Of a stretch of DNA of 64,000 nt, positions 24,038 through 32,830 are shown in pieces. Source of the stretch: Hymenobacter sp. YC55 (GTDB lineage Bacteria; Bacteroidota; Bacteroidia; Cytophagales; Hymenobacteraceae). Each line of letters starts with the position of its first letter. Position 1 is the first letter of the stretch. Where the stretch lies: positions 38,687 through 102,686 of the forward strand of contig NZ_JARNTX010000012.1 in assembly GCF_029433095.1 (NCBI RefSeq), in the 5' to 3' direction. A program made the position numbers and the translations under genes. The notes beneath the pieces are model-generated. The model did not search any database. It was not told where the DNA came from and was given only the letters and a program-made list of their open reading frames with translations.

Positions 24038-25128
24038 GTGTTGTGCAAACGTCGGCCGTGCCCGAAACCCGCCTAACGCAGGCCGCTAATTACCGCCGCG
24101 GGGCTTGGCTGGTGGTGTTGCTCGGCTTGGTAGCCCTGGGCTTTGTGCTCGACATCGGGCTAGGGTCGGTGCGGATTCCCCTGCTTGCCGTGGTGGATAT
24201 CCTGTTAGGCAACCCCACCGACACGCCGGCCTGGAAATTCATTGTTCAACAAATTCGTCTGCCCAAAGCACTGACTGCTTTAGTGGTAGGCAGCGGCTTG
24301 GCAGTGAGCGGCTTGCAGATGCAGACTCTGTTTCGTAACCCCTTGGCCGGGCCTTCCGCCCTCGGGTTGACGGCGGGCGCAGGGCTAGGCGTGGCTGCCG
24401 TGATGTTGGCCAGCGGCAGCGTCGCGGGTAGCTTTGCCATTCGGGCCCTGGGCGTGGGCGGCAGCTGGGCTTTGGTGCTGGCCGCCACCACCGGCGCGGG
24501 ACTAGTTATGAGTTTGGTACTAGTGCTCTCGGCCCGCTTGCGCGATAATGTGATTATGCTGATTGTGGGGCTGATGGTAGCCAGCGTGACGGGGGCCATA
24601 GTCAGTTTGTGGCAATATTTCAGTGCCCCCGAGCAGATTCAGGAGTACCTGATGTGGACGTTTGGCTCGCTGGGCGGAGTGGTTGGTAGCCACCTGATGG
24701 TGCTGAGCACGGTCGTGGGCGCGGGGTTAGTATTGGCCTTTGCTTCTGCCAAACCACTGAATGTTTTGCTGCTAGGTGAAAACTACGCCCGCAGCATGGG
24801 GTTGGTAATCGGTCGTTCCCGCACGCTTATCATCTTGAGTACCAGTTTACTGGCAGGAGCCATTACGGCATTCTGCGGCCCCATCGGCTTTGTGGGTATT
24901 GCCGTGCCCCACCTCACTCGGGGCTTGCTACGCACCGCCGACCACCGGGTGCTGCTGCCCGGGGCCTGCCTGGTAGGTGCCGCCCTCACCCTGGGCTGCG
25001 ACTGTTTGGCCCAGCTGCCCGGTAGCCAAACCGCCCTGCCGCTCAACGTGGTGACTTCCCTATTGGGGGCGCCGGTGGTGCTGTGGGTGGTGCTTCGCCG
25101 CCAGAATATTCGCTCGTCGTTTTCCTGA
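24034..25128 (+). CDS. btuC: FecCD/BtuC-type ABC transporter permease
   Basis: A 364-residue permease of the FecCD family, with about ten hydrophobic segments and family stretches such as MQTLFRNPLAGPSALG and FCGPIGFVGIAVPHLTR. The preferred start is GTG at 24034, which overlaps the stop of btuF in GTGA; an in-frame TTG at 24004 would add ten residues with no family support. The ATPase gene starts 3 bases after the stop. It forms the membrane channel of the proposed cobalamin importer. Confidence 0.9.
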   Translation: MSVVQTSAVPETRLTQAANYRRGAWLVVLLGLVALGFVLDIGLGSVRIPLLAVVDILLGNPTDTPAWKFIVQQIRLPKALTALVVGSGLAVSGLQMQTLFRNPLAGPSALGLTAGAGLGVAAVMLASGSVAGSFAIRALGVGGSWALVLAATTGAGLVMSLVLVLSARLRDNVIMLIVGLMVASVTGAIVSLWQYFSAPEQIQEYLMWTFGSLGGVVGSHLMVLSTVVGAGLVLAFASAKPLNVLLLGENYARSMGLVIGRSRTLIILSTSLLAGAITAFCGPIGFVGIAVPHLTRGLLRTADHRVLLPGACLVGAALTLGCDCLAQLPGSQTALPLNVVTSLLGAPVVLWVVLRRQNIRSSFS

Positions 25129-25131
25129 TCT

Positions 25132-26166
25132 ATGGTAGCGCCCGCGCCCCTGCTTGCCGCCGAAAACCTGGCAGTGGGTTATTTCACTTCTCGAAAAACG
25201 CCCCACGCAGTGGCCGAAAACCTACGCTTGGCGCTGTGGCCAGGCGAGCTGGTGTGTTTGCTCGGGCCTAATGGGGCAGGCAAATCAACACTGCTGCGGA
25301 CCCTGGCGGGTTTGCAGCCGCCGGTGCGCGGACAACTCATGCTCGGCGACGCTCCCATTCAGAGCATGAGCGCCCTGGCACGAGCCCGCCAACTGAGCGT
25401 AGTGCTTACTGACCGGCTCGATGCGGGCAACCTGACCGTACAGGAGCTAGTGAGCTTGGGCCGCCATCCGCACACGGGCTGGCTCGGGGGCCTTTCCGCC
25501 CACGACGAAGCCCAGGTATTGGCCGCGCTGGCCGCAACCAATACCACTCGGTTTGCCCGCCGCCCGGTGGGCGAGCTTAGCGACGGTGAGCGGCAAAAAG
25601 TGCTGCTCGCCCGTGCCTTAGCCCAGGACACGCCCCTGATCTTACTCGATGAGCCCACTGCCCACTTGGACCTACCAAACCGCGTGGCTCTCATGCGCTT
25701 ACTGCACAACCTGGCCCGCCAAACCGGCAAAGCCATTCTGCTGTCCACCCACGAATTGGACCTGGCTTTGCAGGCTGCCGACCGGGTGTGGCTACTTTCG
25801 GCCACGGGTACGCTGCACGCCGGTACGCCCGAAGATTTGGTACTGAGCGGCACGTTTGCGGCCGCTTTTGCGCGGGAAGGCCTTGCCTTCGATCCAGCTA
25901 CGGGCACTTTCGCCTTGCATGCCCCGGCCGGACCGGCCGTGCAGCTGCTCGGCGAAGGCGCCGCCGCATTTTGGACCCGGCGGGCGCTGGAGCGGGAAGG
26001 CTTCGTGCCCACTACCTCCCCTGCTCCCTTGCGCGTGACCACGCCAAGCGCATCCGGCGTTGGTTTCTGGCTTTGTGAACTGCCGGGTCAGCCTGCGCAG
26101 CAGCACCAAACCATAGAAACGCTGCTCGCCGCGTTGCGCCTCCTTCCTGAAAATCATCCTGTTTGA
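25132..26166 (+). CDS. btuD: BtuD-like ABC transporter ATPase with C-terminal extension
   Basis: A 344-residue ATPase of the iron/cobalamin importer type. Walker A is GPNGAGKST (45-53), the signature LSDGERQKV, and Walker B LILLDEPTAHLD, followed by the switch His in STHELD. The catalytic core ends near residue 245; about 95 further residues form an extra domain with no motif recognised here. Such tails are seen in Bacteroidota homologues and may be regulatory; that is an inference. The start ATG lies 3 bases after btuC. Confidence 0.9.
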   Translation: MVAPAPLLAAENLAVGYFTSRKTPHAVAENLRLALWPGELVCLLGPNGAGKSTLLRTLAGLQPPVRGQLMLGDAPIQSMSALARARQLSVVLTDRLDAGNLTVQELVSLGRHPHTGWLGGLSAHDEAQVLAALAATNTTRFARRPVGELSDGERQKVLLARALAQDTPLILLDEPTAHLDLPNRVALMRLLHNLARQTGKAILLSTHELDLALQAADRVWLLSATGTLHAGTPEDLVLSGTFAAAFAREGLAFDPATGTFALHAPAGPAVQLLGEGAAAFWTRRALEREGFVPTTSPAPLRVTTPSASGVGFWLCELPGQPAQQHQTIETLLAALRLLPENHPV

Positions 26167-26223
26167 TTTTGGCACCCGTCGCGGCGGCGGGTGGCCCCAT
26201 TTTATTCCCTTGTTGCTAAAGCA

Positions 26224-28428
26224 ATGAAGAAAAGTTCTTTACCCGCTTCATCTACTTCCCCTTACGTGATGGTACCGTTGCTAGGTACCGCGCTGCTTTC
26301 GGCGGCCGGAACCACAGCACAGGCCCAGGTAGCGGCCGACTCGTTGAAGCGTCAGAGCCTCAATGAGGTGGTCGTGACGGCGACGCGCTCAACCACGGAG
26401 CGCCGCAAAGTGCCGCAGCAGATCGAGGTGATTTCCCGGCAGGATATTCAGCAAACTCAGGCGCTGGACTTCACGGATATACTAAAGAAGAATGCTTCGG
26501 TGGATGTCATTCAGTATCCGGGGCTTTTGTCGGGAGTAGGCATTCGGGGGTTCCGGCCCCAAACCAGCGGGCTAAACCAGCGGGCGTTGCTGCTGGTAGA
26601 TGGCCGGCCAGCGGGTACTTCCAATTTGTCTACACTGGATTTGGGCAGTGTGGAGCGGGTGGAAGTGCTGAAAGGCCCGGCCTCGGCGCTCTACGGCTCG
26701 CAGGCCATGGGGGGCGTGGTAAACGTGATTACGCGCCGCTCCCGCGGACCAGTACAAAGTAGGGTCTACACCGAATACGGTAGCTACGAAACGTTCCGGG
26801 CGGGCGGGGCCACCGGCGGCAACATCACCGAAAAGCTGGATTTCGACCTCTCGTTCGGGCTTTTCGACCGGGCACAGGACTACAAACTAGGCAAAAAAGG
26901 CCTGTTTCGCGACTGGCTCGATGCCAAGAGTGCCACCAAAACCTTTGCCGACGGCCGCTCCGAGGAAACCGACGACCAGCGCGGCGACGGTATCCGGCGC
27001 AATTTCACCAAGCTCAACTACTACTCCGGCGCCCTGCGCCTCGGCTACCAAGTAGCCGAGCACTGGCACGTAGATGCTAGGGTGGAGCGCTTCGTGGCTC
27101 GCAACGTGCAGTCGCCCAACGACATCTTCTACGGCAACACCGGCCCCTCCACCAAGGACATCGAGCGGCAGAACCTGGAAATCAGCGCGGTGGGCGACTA
27201 CGCGCACCACCAGCTATTCGTGCGGGGCTACGGGTCGGGGGAGTTCAACAACAACAATACGCTGCCGGCTACGGCGCCCGCCTACCGCTCGTTCCAAAGC
27301 AAAAACTACTGGAAAGGCGTGCAAGTGAAAGACGTTATCAAGCTTGGCGAGCAGCAGCTAACCGTCGGCATCGACCACAACGAGGCCACCAGCCGCTCGC
27401 ACCGCTTTAGTGCCACTAGTGCCGAAATGGCGCCGTTCAATCCCAACTACGAGCTCAACACCACCGGCCTCTACGTGCAGGGCCAGTTTAGCTTGCTCGA
27501 CGAGAAACTGATTGTGACGCCCGGTGCGCGCTACGACTTCATCACCTACGACGTGAAAAGCACGCCCCTGCTCACTACCTTCACACCGGGCAAAGAAACC
27601 AACCCATTTTTCAGCCCTAGCCTAGGGGCGCAATACCGGGTGCTGGAGCCGCTGCGCGTGCACGGCACCATCGGGCGGGCCTACGTAACGCCGGATGCTT
27701 ACAACGTGGCGGGCTACTCGCAAACCGTCAACGCCAGCAACCAGGCGTCGGTCACGCAGGGCAATCCCGATTTGAAAAACGAAAACAGCGTGACCTGGGA
27801 CGCGGGCTTGCGCTTCGATAAATCCGAAATGGGGTTAACCGGCGACGTCACGTACTTTTCAACCCGGGTGAAGGACCGCATCACCACCCGCACCACCAAC
27901 CCCACCGGCGAAACCACCCCAGAAGGCTACGTAGTCCGTTCGCGCACTACCTACCTCAATGCCAACGACAGCCAGATCCACGGGCTGGAAGCGGAAGTTG
28001 GCTACGATTTTGGAGCAGCTAGTGAGTACGCGCATTCGCTGCGGGTGTATGCGGGCGGCACCCGAATGCTGAAGGCCGAAGACGTAGTCAACAACACGGA
28101 TGGCAGCGAAACTCGCCGTAGCATTCAGAACGTGGCCCGCTTCAGCCACAACTTCGGCGTGTCGTATGACAACTTCAAGTACTTGAATGCGCGCCTGAGT
28201 GGGCGCTACGTGGGTCGCCGCCGCGACACCGACTTCACCGACGTGAATTCGCCCCAGATTCTCTACCCCGAGTACATGACCCTGGATTTCTCGGTGACGG
28301 GCACTTACGCCCAGCGGCACGCCCTCACGCTGTACGTCAATAACCTGACCAACGAGAACTACTACGAGAAGCGTGGCTACAACCTGCCCGGCCGCAACGT
28401 TGCCGCCCGCTACACCTTAACTTTCTAG
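26224..28428 (+). CDS. btuB: BtuB-like TonB-dependent outer-membrane receptor
   Basis: A 734-residue TonB-dependent receptor. The signal peptide runs to about TAQAQ; the TonB box region is near LNEVVVTATR, followed by the plug domain with VEVLKGPASALYGSQAMGG, and a 22-strand barrel ending in an aromatic residue (YTLTF). The ATG at 26224 is chosen over a GTG at 26191 because it starts directly before the basic and hydrophobic signal region. It follows btuD by 57 bases under the same riboswitch, so cobalamin or a cobinamide precursor is the likely ligand. Confidence 0.9.
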   Translation: MKKSSLPASSTSPYVMVPLLGTALLSAAGTTAQAQVAADSLKRQSLNEVVVTATRSTTERRKVPQQIEVISRQDIQQTQALDFTDILKKNASVDVIQYPGLLSGVGIRGFRPQTSGLNQRALLLVDGRPAGTSNLSTLDLGSVERVEVLKGPASALYGSQAMGGVVNVITRRSRGPVQSRVYTEYGSYETFRAGGATGGNITEKLDFDLSFGLFDRAQDYKLGKKGLFRDWLDAKSATKTFADGRSEETDDQRGDGIRRNFTKLNYYSGALRLGYQVAEHWHVDARVERFVARNVQSPNDIFYGNTGPSTKDIERQNLEISAVGDYAHHQLFVRGYGSGEFNNNNTLPATAPAYRSFQSKNYWKGVQVKDVIKLGEQQLTVGIDHNEATSRSHRFSATSAEMAPFNPNYELNTTGLYVQGQFSLLDEKLIVTPGARYDFITYDVKSTPLLTTFTPGKETNPFFSPSLGAQYRVLEPLRVHGTIGRAYVTPDAYNVAGYSQTVNASNQASVTQGNPDLKNENSVTWDAGLRFDKSEMGLTGDVTYFSTRVKDRITTRTTNPTGETTPEGYVVRSRTTYLNANDSQIHGLEAEVGYDFGAASEYAHSLRVYAGGTRMLKAEDVVNNTDGSETRRSIQNVARFSHNFGVSYDNFKYLNARLSGRYVGRRRDTDFTDVNSPQILYPEYMTLDFSVTGTYAQRHALTLYVNNLTNENYYEKRGYNLPGRNVAARYTLTF

Positions 28429-28432
28429 GTCG

Positions 28433-28936
28433 ATGCTCTATTATATTTCCGGCGGGCAGCGCTCCGGTAAAAGCCGGTACGCCCAGGACTTTGCCTTGCA
28501 GCTCAGTTCCTCGCCCGTATATCTGGCCACTTCCCGCGCTTGGGATGAGGACCACCGCCAGCGTATAAACCGGCACATAGCCGACCGCGACGCACGTTGG
28601 ACCACGCTGGAAGAAGAAAAGCATATCGGCCGCCTGGACCTAGCGGGCCGCACCGTGGTGTTGGACTGCGTAACGCTCTGGCTAACCAACTTCTTTACCG
28701 ACACCGACTACCAAGTGGAGCAGGCCCTGACCTTGGCCCAGCAGGAATTCGACTTGCTGCTCCAGCAAGACTGCACCCTGCTAGTTATCAGCAACGAAAT
28801 CGGGATGGGGCTGCACGCCCCAACCGAAGCCGGGCGCAAGTTCACTGACTTGCAGGGGTGGATGAATCAGTACATTGCTGCGCGGGCCGACAAGGCTATT
28901 TTCATGGTTTCCGGCCTGCCCCTCTCCCTTAAATAA
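28433..28936 (+). CDS. cobU: adenosylcobinamide kinase / adenosylcobinamide-phosphate guanylyltransferase
   Basis: A 167-residue bifunctional enzyme that phosphorylates adenosylcobinamide and then transfers GMP to it, activating the lower-ligand attachment step. The P-loop GGQRSGKS (7-14), the family stretches DCVTLWLTN and ISNEIGMG, and the length all fit CobU/CobP. The start lies 4 bases after the receptor stop, so it belongs to the riboswitch-controlled operon. It can serve both de novo synthesis and salvage of imported cobinamide. Confidence 0.95.
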   Translation: MLYYISGGQRSGKSRYAQDFALQLSSSPVYLATSRAWDEDHRQRINRHIADRDARWTTLEEEKHIGRLDLAGRTVVLDCVTLWLTNFFTDTDYQVEQALTLAQQEFDLLLQQDCTLLVISNEIGMGLHAPTEAGRKFTDLQGWMNQYIAARADKAIFMVSGLPLSLK

Positions 28937-28958
28937 TTACCTGACTAAGCTCAAGCCC

Positions 28959-29567
28959 ATGAAGATTTACACCAAAAAAGGCGACAAGGGTACCACCGGT
29001 TTGTTTGGCGGCTCTCGCGTCGACAAAGACGACGTACGGGTGGAGTGCTTCGGCACCCTCGACGAAGTGAATTCCACTATCGGGTTGCTGCGCGTAAAGC
29101 TCGGCCCGGAACACGCGTGGCAGCCTAACTTGCACCGGATTCAGAAGGACATGATGGACATGATGTCGCACCTGGCCCGGCCTTCCGATGCCAAGAAAGT
29201 GAATACCAACCCCATGCCCACCGACGGCGCTGCTTTCTGCGAAACGTGGATCGACGAGTTGGAAGGTCAGATGACTACTGCCTCGGACTATTTCTTGCTG
29301 CCCGGCGGCAACGAAATTTCGGCGCTCTGCCACGTTGTGCGCACCCAAATGCGGCGGGGCGAGCGGCGGCTGGTGTCCTTGATGCGCGTCGATACGGTCG
29401 ATGAAGCAATTCCCGCCTATATCAACCGCCTCTCCGACTTGTTTTTCACGTTGTCGCGCGCGGAAATGGACAAGGCCGGCGTGGCCGAAGAGAAGTGGCA
29501 GTTGTTCTTGTACAAGCGCTTCAAGAAGGCAGAAGACCTACCCAAAACTGAAGACCCAGCAGCTTAA
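28959..29567 (+). CDS. PduO-type ATP:cob(I)alamin adenosyltransferase
   Basis: A 202-residue corrinoid adenosyltransferase of the PduO class, which transfers the adenosyl group of ATP to cob(I)alamin or cobinamide. Family marks are KIYTKKGDKGTTGLFGG at the N-terminus, RVECFGTLDEVNS, and RTQMRRGERR with the catalytic arginines, then INRLSDLFF. The start ATG at 28959 fits the family N-terminus exactly; the longer open frame is cobU in another frame. It is the last gene of the riboswitch-controlled run and is followed by a hairpin at 29607-29643. Confidence 0.95.
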   Translation: MKIYTKKGDKGTTGLFGGSRVDKDDVRVECFGTLDEVNSTIGLLRVKLGPEHAWQPNLHRIQKDMMDMMSHLARPSDAKKVNTNPMPTDGAAFCETWIDELEGQMTTASDYFLLPGGNEISALCHVVRTQMRRGERRLVSLMRVDTVDEAIPAYINRLSDLFFTLSRAEMDKAGVAEEKWQLFLYKRFKKAEDLPKTEDPAA

Positions 29568-29606
29568 TCTTAAGCAGCTTCTCTTGATCTGCAATTCTCT
29601 GTGTGA

Positions 29607-29643
29607 GCTGCCCGTGTACTTGGCTAACAAGCGCACGGGCAGC
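29607..29643 (+). terminator. hairpin terminator after the btu/cob operon
   Basis: A perfect 10-base-pair stem, GCTGCCCGTG against CACGGGCAGC, with a 17-base loop, 40 bases after the adenosyltransferase stop. The T-run is weak (TTACTTG), which is common in Bacteroidota. Confidence 0.7.
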
Positions 29644-29824
29644 TTACTTGTATAAAAGAGGTGCTTGTCTTTTTTCCGCTTAATGCTTAATTTCTATGGC
29701 CGTTTCAAGCAAGAGCTAAAGCCTGAAATAGTGCCGGTCCAAGATAAATTAGAAATAAATCATTTCTGCATAGTTTATTCGCAGTGAAATTCACTTAGCA
29801 CATATACTGTAAAGCACTACGCTC

Positions 29825-29956
29825 ATGCGCTATTTTAAGGATAACCGAGACACAGTGAATGAGTACGCCGCTCGCTTAATTGCCACCGTTGTGCTCTTAG
29901 GCTTGGGCGAGGGAGCTTGGCTAACCTGGCATTGGCTGGCAGCTTTCTTTAAGTAA
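29825..29956 (+). CDS. small 43-residue single-pass membrane protein
   Basis: A short open frame starting ATG at 29825, with the soluble start MRYFKDNRDT and a hydrophobic segment (about residues 20-42, ATVVLLGLGEGAWLTWHWLA) ending FFK. The upstream stretch contains TATACTGTAAAG, but no clear ribosome site was identified. It stands alone between the B12 operon and the trehalose gene, and no family is recognised. It may be a real small membrane protein or a chance frame; comparison with relatives would decide. Confidence 0.4.
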   Translation: MRYFKDNRDTVNEYAARLIATVVLLGLGEGAWLTWHWLAAFFK

Positions 29957-30099
29957 GGCTATGTGCAACAGCTGCTTTTTGCGTAGGGAAGCAGCCCAAA
30001 AGTCTAGACTGCGAAAAGCGTTAGACAACGCAGCGAAGTACAAGTCTACTATGCCAGACCAGGCGCCAAAGCCTAGGTTTGCTTGCCTAATTCTTAGAG

Positions 30100-32319
30100 C
30101 TACGGAAAAGGCCTGCTCGGCACCGATGTAGAGATGGGCGCCGACGAACGCAAACTGCGCAGCAATTCCAGCGCATCGTTGATGCGGGAAACGTGGTAGC
30201 GGGCCTGCGAACGGGCCGACTCTCCAACTTTAACTGTGAAGGCCTCAGGGGGCAGCACCCGGAACATATCTTCGTCGGTGCAGTCGTCGCCGAGGGCCAG
30301 AACGAAGTCGGGTTGGTACAAGCTTAGCCAGCGGGCCGCGGCAGCACCTTTGTGAATACCGGCGTTGCGAATCTCTACCATTTTGTCGCCTTCCAGCACC
30401 TGCAGGTCGGAGTTGGCGGCCAGAAACAGTAGGTGGCTTACCAGCTCGCGGGCCCGCCGACGGCCCAGGTCGGGGTCGACCCGGCGGAAGTGCCACACCA
30501 GGGAAAACTCTTTCTCCTCGATAAAGGACCCACTGGCGCGCACCACATATAAATCCAGCACGGGCCGTAGCTCCTGTTTCCAGTCGGCGCGCAGCTCGTG
30601 AAACAAGGTCCACTCCTGATGAGGCGGACGCAGCCAAGCGCCTTCCTCGGCAATCAAGCCCAGGGGCAAGTGCCCGAACCACTCGGTGAGCGTATGCCGG
30701 TCGCGGCCACTTACCAGCGCTACTTGCGTTTCCGGACTTTCGCTCAGCTCTTGTAGCAACGCCAGCAGCTCGGCGTTGGGTTGGGCCCGCTCGGGGTGGG
30801 CCCGAAACGGCACCAGCGTGCCATCGTAATCGAGCAGCAAGAGTCGTTGCCGGGCATGCCGGTAGGCCTCTACCAAGGTATGCGCCGCTTCCGGTTCGAG
30901 CGGCGTGGTGGCCAACGCCAGCTGCTTGGTTTTCACTTCGGTTAGCTGCGCTGAAAACCGGCGGCTCCAAGCAAAGGCATCGTATTGCTTGACCAACGCT
31001 TGCATGGCTGCCATGCGCCGGCGCTGTTCGTCCTCGGGCATGAGCAAGGCGACGTGCAGGGCATCGGCTAGCTCGCTGGTATCGGTGGGATTGATAAGCA
31101 GCGCATCGGCTAGTTCGCGGGCGGCCCCAGCTCTCTCGCTCAGAATCAGCACCCCGCGCTGGTCGGTACGACTAGCTACGTACTCCTTGGCCACCAGATT
31201 CATGCCGTCGCGGATGGGCGTTACCAGCCCAATGTCGGCCAGCGAGTACCAGGCAGCCACTTCCTCGAACGGTAGTGAGCGGTAGAAATAATGCACGGGG
31301 CGCCAGTTGATGGTGCGGTACTGGGCATTGATGCGGCCCACCAACTCGTCGATTTCCTCCTTCAGCTTGCGATACAATTCCACCTGCTCGCGCGAAGGCA
31401 CTACCACCATCACTAAACTTACCTGGCCCTGCCATTGCGGATAGCGCTGCAGCAGCTTCTCGAAGGCGTTGAGTCGCTCGGCAATACCATTCGTGTAATC
31501 CAGCCGGTCAAGAGAAAGAATGACGCGCGCTTCCCGCAAGGCTTCACGGTACGAGTGCGCAAACGTCTGTGTAGAAGCTGTCACGGCTGCCGCCGCGCAG
31601 CGGCCGTAGTCGATACCTATGGGAAATGCTTCTGCCCATATCGTCCGGGAGGGAGTCTCGATCTGGCTGTTGTGAGTGGGCAAACCAAGCAGTTGCGAAA
31701 CCGAGCTTAAGAAGTGCCGCATGTAGCCCAGGGTCTGAAACCCAACCAAATCGGCCCCGAGCAAGCCTAGCAGTAGTTCTTTGCGGCACGGCAGCACACG
31801 CAGCAGCTCATACGACGGGAACGGAGTGTGCAGAAAAAAGCCGATGGTGGCGTGGGGGCAGGCTTGGCGCAGCAATTGCGGCAGCAGCAGCAACTCGTAG
31901 TCGTGCACCCAAATTCGGTCGTCGGGACCAGCTAGGGTTAGTACGGCCGCGCAGAATTTCTCGTTGGCATCCACGTAGGCGGCCCATTGCTGGTGGTCGA
32001 AGGCCGAGTACTGGGCAAAGTAGTGGAAAGTGGGCCACAAGGTGCCGTTGCTAAAGCCCTCGTAGTAGTCACCGACTTCTGTTTCCGAGAGAAATACGGG
32101 AGTCATGTTCTCGGAGCGCAGCATCTCGGCTATTGCTTGCTGCTCGGCTTCGTTTTCGGGGGCCAAGCCGGGCCAGCCCACCCACAGGTAGTCGCCGGAG
32201 CGGTACATAGGGTCGAGCCCGATGGCTAATCCTCCTTCACGAGGCTGCAACAGGAAACCCGCGTCAGTGCGCTGCACTTTCAGGGGGAGGCGATTCGATA
32301 CAAGGATGGTTTTACCCAT
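30100..32319 (-). CDS. bifunctional trehalose-6-phosphate synthase / phosphatase
   Basis: A 739-residue fusion that makes trehalose 6-phosphate from UDP-glucose and glucose 6-phosphate and then removes the phosphate. The N-terminal 460 or so residues are a GT20 synthase (SNRLPLKVQ, WVHDYELLLLPQLLR, LDRLDYTNGI). The C-terminal HAD phosphatase starts with LLDYDGTLVPF (nucleophile Asp497, second Asp499) and ends with GDDCTDEDMF. Fused OtsA-OtsB proteins are common in Bacteroidota and in eukaryotes. It stands alone on the minus strand; trehalose is an osmo- and desiccation protectant. Confidence 0.95.
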   Translation of the reverse strand: MGKTILVSNRLPLKVQRTDAGFLLQPREGGLAIGLDPMYRSGDYLWVGWPGLAPENEAEQQAIAEMLRSENMTPVFLSETEVGDYYEGFSNGTLWPTFHYFAQYSAFDHQQWAAYVDANEKFCAAVLTLAGPDDRIWVHDYELLLLPQLLRQACPHATIGFFLHTPFPSYELLRVLPCRKELLLGLLGADLVGFQTLGYMRHFLSSVSQLLGLPTHNSQIETPSRTIWAEAFPIGIDYGRCAAAAVTASTQTFAHSYREALREARVILSLDRLDYTNGIAERLNAFEKLLQRYPQWQGQVSLVMVVVPSREQVELYRKLKEEIDELVGRINAQYRTINWRPVHYFYRSLPFEEVAAWYSLADIGLVTPIRDGMNLVAKEYVASRTDQRGVLILSERAGAARELADALLINPTDTSELADALHVALLMPEDEQRRRMAAMQALVKQYDAFAWSRRFSAQLTEVKTKQLALATTPLEPEAAHTLVEAYRHARQRLLLLDYDGTLVPFRAHPERAQPNAELLALLQELSESPETQVALVSGRDRHTLTEWFGHLPLGLIAEEGAWLRPPHQEWTLFHELRADWKQELRPVLDLYVVRASGSFIEEKEFSLVWHFRRVDPDLGRRRARELVSHLLFLAANSDLQVLEGDKMVEIRNAGIHKGAAAARWLSLYQPDFVLALGDDCTDEDMFRVLPPEAFTVKVGESARSQARYHVSRINDALELLRSLRSSAPISTSVPSRPFP

Positions 32320-32830
32320 GCGGTGGGGTTAGGTGGCACAATCATCAAACGACAAGGAAAGGACATGGCGTTAGTGTCACGTTAACCTGGCGTTAGAAAA
32401 CATTAAGCGGTAGTTGTTCCGCCTTTCAACACGTAACCCGACCCTTGCCGGGTAAGTGAGTACACCTCTGACTTGCGCAAGTAAGTGACTTACTTGCTTC
32501 CTACTTCCACTACAAACGTACGGCTTCTCCTTGAAAGCGAGCTGTAGGCCGGCTGCTGTGCTTCCCGACCAAGGGAGCACCCATGCTGCATTTACCTGCC
32601 AGTTGGTTTGCTTGCGGGAGCTTCGCTTCCTGCGCTAAGTTGCAGAAGGTCAAAATAATATAACAGGCTAATGCAAGCCGGTGATAGCGCCTTTTGGCTG
32701 CAAAAGGGTCTTCCCTTCCGCGGGGTTGAGGCAAACTACAACAAAACGCACACTACGTCAGCTGCTCTTATCCTGCTGCTTTCAGTAACGTTCTGTTGAT
32801 TGCAGAGCACACCGCCCGGAGAGCATCTGT
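32320..32830. other. non-coding region upstream of the trehalose gene
   Basis: 511 bases with no credible gene. It holds a 21-base perfect palindrome at 32477-32497 (arms GCAAGTAAGT and ACTTACTTGC around one base) preceded by the overlapping palindrome ACTTGCGCAAGT at 32471-32482. The rest is unremarkable. Confidence 0.5.
32471..32497. promoter_or_regulatory. nested palindromes, possible operator
   Basis: ACTTGCGCAAGT (32471-32482) overlaps a 21-base palindrome with arms GCAAGTAAGT and ACTTACTTGC (32477-32497). The GTAAGT/ACTTAC arms recur in the HxlR intergenic region (43127-43145) and before the MarR-GNAT gene (60361-60372). The palindrome lies 152 bases upstream of the trehalose gene start. 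No regulator can be named. Confidence 0.4.

Noticed and set aside
30245..30970. Long frame inside the trehalose gene
   Set aside because: Same-strand shadow in another frame of a well-supported enzyme.
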